Assembly: GCA_020429465.1 (NCBI GenBank)
Contig: JAGQLH010000054.1
Location: 1 to 8,715, forward strand
Origin: Candidatus Dojkabacteria bacterium
GTDB taxonomy: Bacteria; Patescibacteriota; Dojkabacteria; B142; WJKM01
Length of the DNA stretch: 8,715 nt
Direction of reading: 5' to 3'
The notes below the pieces were generated by a model. That model was not told where the DNA came from, searched no databases, and saw nothing but the letters and a program-made list of their open reading frames with translations. The position numbers and the translations under genes were made by a program. This document shows, piece after piece, positions 6,092-8,715 of the stretch. The first letter of the stretch is position 1. Each line of letters opens with the position of its first letter.

Positions 6092-7377
6092 TTACTTTTG
6101 GTATATTCTTCAAATAGAGTAGCGAATAGCTTGGGAATCTTCTGCATATTCTCAGGAGTTTCAACATACGCAATTCTCATTTGTGTGCGACCAGGATTGT
6201 TTTCAGTTTGCGAGTAAAATCCTCCCATTGGAGAAACAAGGAGTGTGTACTGATTCCCATCTATTTCAACTGAGCCTTTTGTTGCACAATAGTCTACAAA
6301 GTCAGCAGATTCAAATGATTCATCTACAAGATTTCGAACATCAACTACCGAGTATAGTGAAGCATCTGGTCTTGAAATAATAATTCCAGGTACTAATTCA
6401 GTGAGTTCCTCAGTAAGCTTAGTGAGCATGGGTGCATAGTACGCACGCTGTTTTTTGAACCAATCTTGTAATTCTTCTTTTGGTATCTGAGTGATTGCAC
6501 CAAAGATATATTGTCCAATTACATTTGGACATAGATTTGCAGTATTCTCTGCAACTGATTTTTTATGGTATTCGTTATTGTCGGTAACTATTGCGCCGAT
6601 TCTAAGACCACAAGCATTCCAAACCTTTGACGTTGACTCAATACTTATCCTTCTTCCCTCTATACCTGGCACAATTTTATCTGTAAGCGCCCAGACACTA
6701 CTTGTAGGTTTAGTTGTGTAGTGTAATTCCCGATAGGCTTCATCGCTTATCATCCAGAGGTTATACTTTACACAAAGTTGAGCTAATTCAGCCATTTGAC
6801 TGGTATCTATATATTGTCCAGTTGGGTTATCATAAGGAATAACAACAAGGGCTCCAGGATTTTTACTCTTTATTAGTTCTTCAAGTACCTGCATATCAGG
6901 CATGCTAAATGTGCCATTACCTTGAAGTGAACGTGATACTGATAGTGTTTCTATTCCAAGTCGCTTAGCCATAGAAGTATAATTCGTGTAGGCAGCTTCG
7001 AGTAAAAGTAATGGACGATCTTTGTCACAAGTACCGAGGATACACAATTCCATTGCTTGGCTTCCACCTTCCGTAACTTGAGATACTAATTTCTCCACAC
7101 TGAATCCACTAGCAGAAATTATATGGAGAAATGCTTGATTTGTTTCTTCAAACCCCACAGTAGCTGAATATTTAACGATACCTGAATCAAAAGGACTTCC
7201 ATTCATACCTAGGGATTTCATTCGTTCTACCATTGCTGGATGCATTGGGAGGGAGACATTACCAATTGCAACATTTATTGACCGCACATCATCAGTTCTT
7301 TGTGAGAATGCTATTTGGGCTGCTCGAATAGCAGAAGGTTGGCGAGAAGAAAAATGCGATGAAAGTAAGGGATTCAT
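6088..7377 (-). CDS. Class I/II PLP-dependent aminotransferase (aspartate-aminotransferase fold)
   Basis: This is a full-length 429-residue fold-type I aminotransferase, which transfers an amino group between an amino acid and a 2-oxo acid using pyridoxal phosphate. The landmarks are in order: GGSQAM (104-109) for the cofactor phosphate; PYDNPTGQ (181-188) with N184; SDEAYREL (211-218) with D212 and Y215; ESTSK (247-251) with K251 as the Schiff-base lysine; GLRIG (257-261) with phosphate-binding R259; and MRIAYVET (400-407) with R401 for the substrate carboxylate. All key residues are intact. It has no signal peptide, so it is cytoplasmic. The substrate cannot be assigned: aspartate, aromatic or other amino acids are all possible. 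It has its own promoter and converges on the DUF2892 gene with a 4-bp overlap (stops TAG and TAA share 6088-6091), so it is not part of the efflux cluster. Confidence 0.93.
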   Translation of the reverse strand: MNPLLSSHFSSRQPSAIRAAQIAFSQRTDDVRSINVAIGNVSLPMHPAMVERMKSLGMNGSPFDSGIVKYSATVGFEETNQAFLHIISASGFSVEKLVSQVTEGGSQAMELCILGTCDKDRPLLLLEAAYTNYTSMAKRLGIETLSVSRSLQGNGTFSMPDMQVLEELIKSKNPGALVVIPYDNPTGQYIDTSQMAELAQLCVKYNLWMISDEAYRELHYTTKPTSSVWALTDKIVPGIEGRRISIESTSKVWNACGLRIGAIVTDNNEYHKKSVAENTANLCPNVIGQYIFGAITQIPKEELQDWFKKQRAYYAPMLTKLTEELTELVPGIIISRPDASLYSVVDVRNLVDESFESADFVDYCATKGSVEIDGNQYTLLVSPMGGFYSQTENNPGRTQMRIAYVETPENMQKIPKLFATLFEEYTKSN

Positions 7378-7386
7378 AGTAGTTCA

Positions 7387-7392
7387 ATAATA
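7387..7392 (-). promoter_or_regulatory. -10 element of the aminotransferase gene (leaderless)
   Basis: TATTAT on the minus strand lies 9 nt before the ATG at 7377. Transcription starting about 7-9 nt downstream would begin at or within a base or two of the start codon. The region shared with the divergent gene at 7489 is only 111 bp. No good -35 is seen. Confidence 0.5.
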
Positions 7393-7473
7393 TGAGTAAT
7401 AATATCGTAGCTACATGTATAAATAAAGGATATATATCACAAAATAGCATATGTATACTTTCCTATTATTTAC

Positions 7474-7479
7474 TATAAT
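7474..7479 (+). promoter_or_regulatory. -10 element of the membrane-protein gene at 7489 (leaderless)
   Basis: A perfect consensus TATAAT lies 9 nt before the ATG at 7489, with no ribosome-binding sequence between them. This is the clearest case in the window of a -10 box placed so that the mRNA starts at or next to the start codon. A GTATACTT-TCC stretch at 7453-7463 sits where a -35 region would be. Confidence 0.6.
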
Positions 7480-7488
7480 ATAGACATA

Positions 7489-7851
7489 ATGACTATAAAA
7501 GAGATAAATAAAAAATTTGGCCTCTTGAGTTTGTATCTCATGGTCCCCACATTAGTGGGACTATTCCTTTCTTACTTCTTTTTGGAGGTTTACTATAGTA
7601 GGATGGTAAGCTTTATTGGTGTACTGATATTTTTAATTTGTATATCAGTTTGGTCTTTCTCTCTCTTGTATATCTGTGTGAAGTACAAGGTTGCACCACG
7701 GGGAATACGGACAATTAAATTTAAAAAGCTTAGAAAAAGCGAATCAATTTATACTGAACCACACTTCTACATCTTCCTCATTTTGGGAGTTATGATTTTC
7801 TTTCTAACACTAAATCTAATCTATACCTGGGGTAAGATTTTGCTTACCTAA
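7489..7851 (+). CDS. Unknown three-helix membrane protein
   Basis: This 120-residue protein is not one I recognise. Three hydrophobic segments are visible (about 11-32, 38-64 and 92-113). A strongly basic loop (KYKVAPRGIRTIKFKKLRKS, 65-84) lies between the second and third; by the positive-inside rule that loop is cytoplasmic. It has two cysteines (C51, C63), both in or next to the second helix. The start is supported by a consensus TATAAT 9 nt upstream. The stop is TAA, and the next gene, on the opposite strand, ends only 12 bp further on. It is a real gene by length, promoter and clean membrane topology, but its function is unknown. Confidence 0.7.
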   Translation: MTIKEINKKFGLLSLYLMVPTLVGLFLSYFFLEVYYSRMVSFIGVLIFLICISVWSFSLLYICVKYKVAPRGIRTIKFKKLRKSESIYTEPHFYIFLILGVMIFFLTLNLIYTWGKILLT

Positions 7852-7872
7852 AAATTTGAAGTGTTAATTTTT
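7831..7872. terminator. Inverted repeats between two convergent gene ends
   Basis: GGTAAG (7831-7836) and CTTACC (7843-7848) form a perfect 6-bp stem with a 6-nt loop at the very end of the plus-strand gene. A second, AT-only repeat AAAAATT (7850-7856) / AATTTTT (7866-7872) spans the 12-bp gap and would place T-runs on both strands. Together they are a plausible two-way terminator for the convergent genes, but each stem is weak alone. Confidence 0.35.
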
Positions 7873-8292
7873 GAAAAGGTGCTTATTCTGCCACGTCAGT
7901 ATAAGTATCCCAATCCATATAAAGTAGAATATTTCCGATAATAGTAAGGTAATCCCAGCTATAAAGTAAAGCGCGACAGATACAGTAAAAATTATCGTCA
8001 ATAAAGTAGGAAGCCATCTTTTCAGATTGAAAAAACCGTACGCAGTTACGGCATACATAGCTCCTGAAGCGAGAAAAATAGCCATTCTTACCTGCAAAGT
8101 GGTTTTGAGAAATAAGACCTCGGGAAATAGTGTATCTGTGGACATCTGCGTTGAAATCAACATCGATTCAATGTTATTTGTATCAAAGTAAGCAATAGTA
8201 AATCTAATAAAAGCAAGTAACATAAGTATGGCAAAGATTATATGAACTACCCCTACTACCTTAAGTAGTTTAGTAGATGTTTTATCACTCAT
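7864..8292 (-). CDS. Unknown four-helix membrane protein
   Basis: This 142-residue protein is not one I recognise. A short polar N-terminus (MSDKTSTK) is followed by a hydrophobic helix (about 11-35), an extracytoplasmic-looking loop with several acidic residues (36-62), and three closely packed helices (about 68-88, 92-114 and 117-134). It ends in a basic tail (NKHLFKN). The turn YGFFNLKRWLPTLLTI (85-100), an aromatic-rich helix end followed by KRW, is the most distinctive stretch and may help family searches. There are no cysteines. The start is supported by a TACTAT hexamer 8 nt upstream. It converges on the gene at 7489-7851 and is divergent from the gene at 8431. Confidence 0.7.
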   Translation of the reverse strand: MSDKTSTKLLKVVGVVHIIFAILMLLAFIRFTIAYFDTNNIESMLISTQMSTDTLFPEVLFLKTTLQVRMAIFLASGAMYAVTAYGFFNLKRWLPTLLTIIFTVSVALYFIAGITLLLSEIFYFIWIGILILTWQNKHLFKN

Positions 8293-8300
8293 AATAGTTA

Positions 8301-8306
8301 ATAGTA
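8301..8306 (-). promoter_or_regulatory. Probable -10 element of the gene at 7864-8292
   Basis: TACTAT on the minus strand lies 8 nt before the ATG at 8292, matching the window's common spacing. A perfect TATAAT (minus strand, 8326-8331) a little further upstream is an alternative that would give a short leader of roughly 25-30 nt. Confidence 0.4.
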
Positions 8307-8355
8307 ATGTAATATTTGATTATTAATTATATTGTGAGAAAGGTCAATGTATTCC

Positions 8356-8367
8356 TGAGTATACTCA
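8356..8367. promoter_or_regulatory. Perfect 12-bp palindrome in a divergent intergenic region
   Basis: TGAGTATACTCA is its own reverse complement. It lies in the 138-bp region between the divergent genes starting at 8292 (minus) and 8431 (plus), about 25 bp upstream of a pair of overlapping TATAAT boxes (8392-8402). Its form and place suit a site for a dimeric regulator. No matching regulator gene is in the window. Confidence 0.35.
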
Positions 8368-8415
8368 TAGTAAGAGTAGCCGATAGTATAGTATAATATA
8401 ATGCTATAAATTCAT

Positions 8416-8421
8416 TAGAAT
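8416..8421 (+). promoter_or_regulatory. Probable -10 element of the gene at 8431
   Basis: TAGAAT lies 9 nt before the ATG at 8431 and would give a leaderless transcript. Two overlapping perfect TATAAT boxes at 8392-8402 are a second option and would give a leader of about 20 nt. Both may be active. Confidence 0.4.
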
Positions 8422-8430
8422 AAAATTCAT

Positions 8431-8715
8431 ATGATCGAAGAGCTAGGCGGACAAAGGAATCTTGCTCAGAGGGCAGCTATTGCTACGAAATTTTTATTGG
8501 TTAAACCTACTCGAGTAATTCAAGAAACTGGCTATTTTTTACCTGATCATAAAGAGGTCGGTCCCTCGCTGATGGCGTTGGATAGGGCTATTGAAAGTGG
8601 TGATGTTTTATTTGTAGAACCAGGCATTCGAACAAAAATCGTACATTGGAATGGTGTTGATGCAGTTATCTGTTCGTTTGATGAAAATGGGAAACAAGTA
8701 GGATTTGGAGTAGCA
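8431..8715 (+). CDS. Unrecognised protein, N-terminal 95 residues (runs off right edge)
   Basis: An open frame runs from the ATG at 8431 to the end of the window without a stop. The protein starts MIEELGGQRNLAQRAAIATK, which looks helical. It continues with a mixed, apparently beta-rich part (SGDVLFVEPGIRTKIVHWNG at about 56-75, then VDAVICSFDENGKQVGFGVA). There is no signal peptide or membrane segment in the visible part and no motif I can name. The start is supported by the upstream TAGAAT. It looks like a soluble protein of ordinary composition, but I make no functional call. Confidence 0.6.
   Translation, partial: MIEELGGQRNLAQRAAIATKFLLVKPTRVIQETGYFLPDHKEVGPSLMALDRAIESGDVLFVEPGIRTKIVHWNGVDAVICSFDENGKQVGFGVA

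Noticed and set aside
6183..6721. Two plus-strand open frames (6183-6380, 6491-6721)
   Set aside because: Both are antisense to an intact aminotransferase with all catalytic residues, so they are shadows.
846..7377. UGA read as glycine, as in Gracilibacteria and Absconditabacteria
   Set aside because: All long genes are intact in the standard code, with ordinary glycine codons and no in-frame TGA. Recoding would be expected to put many TGA codons inside them.
1..8715. tRNA, rRNA, CRISPR arrays, insertion sequences or phage genes
   Set aside because: I saw no cloverleaf-like tRNA sequence, regularly spaced repeats, transposase motifs or terminal inverted repeats on reading both strands.

Overview
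The window is AT-rich (roughly 37% GC by eye), densely packed, and free of RNA genes, insertion sequences and CRISPR arrays. None of the nine gene starts has a Shine-Dalgarno sequence. Six of them instead have a TAnnAT hexamer 7-9 nt before the ATG, as expected for leaderless transcripts. All seven complete genes end in TAA or TAG and read cleanly in the standard code. This, together with the types of protein encoded, suggests an uncultivated small-genome bacterium, perhaps of the Candidate Phyla Radiation (Patescibacteria). That placement is an inference, held at about even odds.

Layout. 1-710 (minus) is the N-terminal 236 residues of a DUF1704/MATCAP-type metallo-carboxypeptidase that runs off the left edge. 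It faces away from a four-gene plus-strand cluster: a CsoR/CstR-family thiol-switch repressor (846-1103) behind a perfect inverted-repeat operator (793-815), an RND membrane-fusion adaptor (1171-2604), an RND efflux permease (2622-5831) and a small DUF2892 membrane protein (5858-6091). A class I/II PLP-dependent aminotransferase (6088-7377, minus) converges on this cluster and overlaps its last stop codon by 4 bp. Then come a three-helix membrane protein of unknown function (7489-7851, plus), a convergent four-helix membrane protein of unknown function (7864-8292, minus), and the start of an unrecognised gene (8431 to the right edge, plus).

How the genes may work together. The repressor keeps the two cysteines of the CsoR family (C32, C61) at the usual 29-residue spacing, but has Tyr57 where copper-sensing CsoR has its His ligand. 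That pattern is closer to persulfide-sensing CstR than to a copper sensor. The linked DUF2892 protein belongs to the family of the membrane domain found on the rhodanese YgaP, and its only cysteine lies in the family's GFCP motif. The pump between them (adaptor plus permease, 1546 residues) has no cysteine at all. The most interesting reading is a repressor-controlled, sulfur-stress-responsive RND efflux system in an organism with no outer-membrane channel visible in this window. The substrate and inducer cannot be read from the sequence. The aminotransferase and the two small membrane proteins have no evident link to this system.
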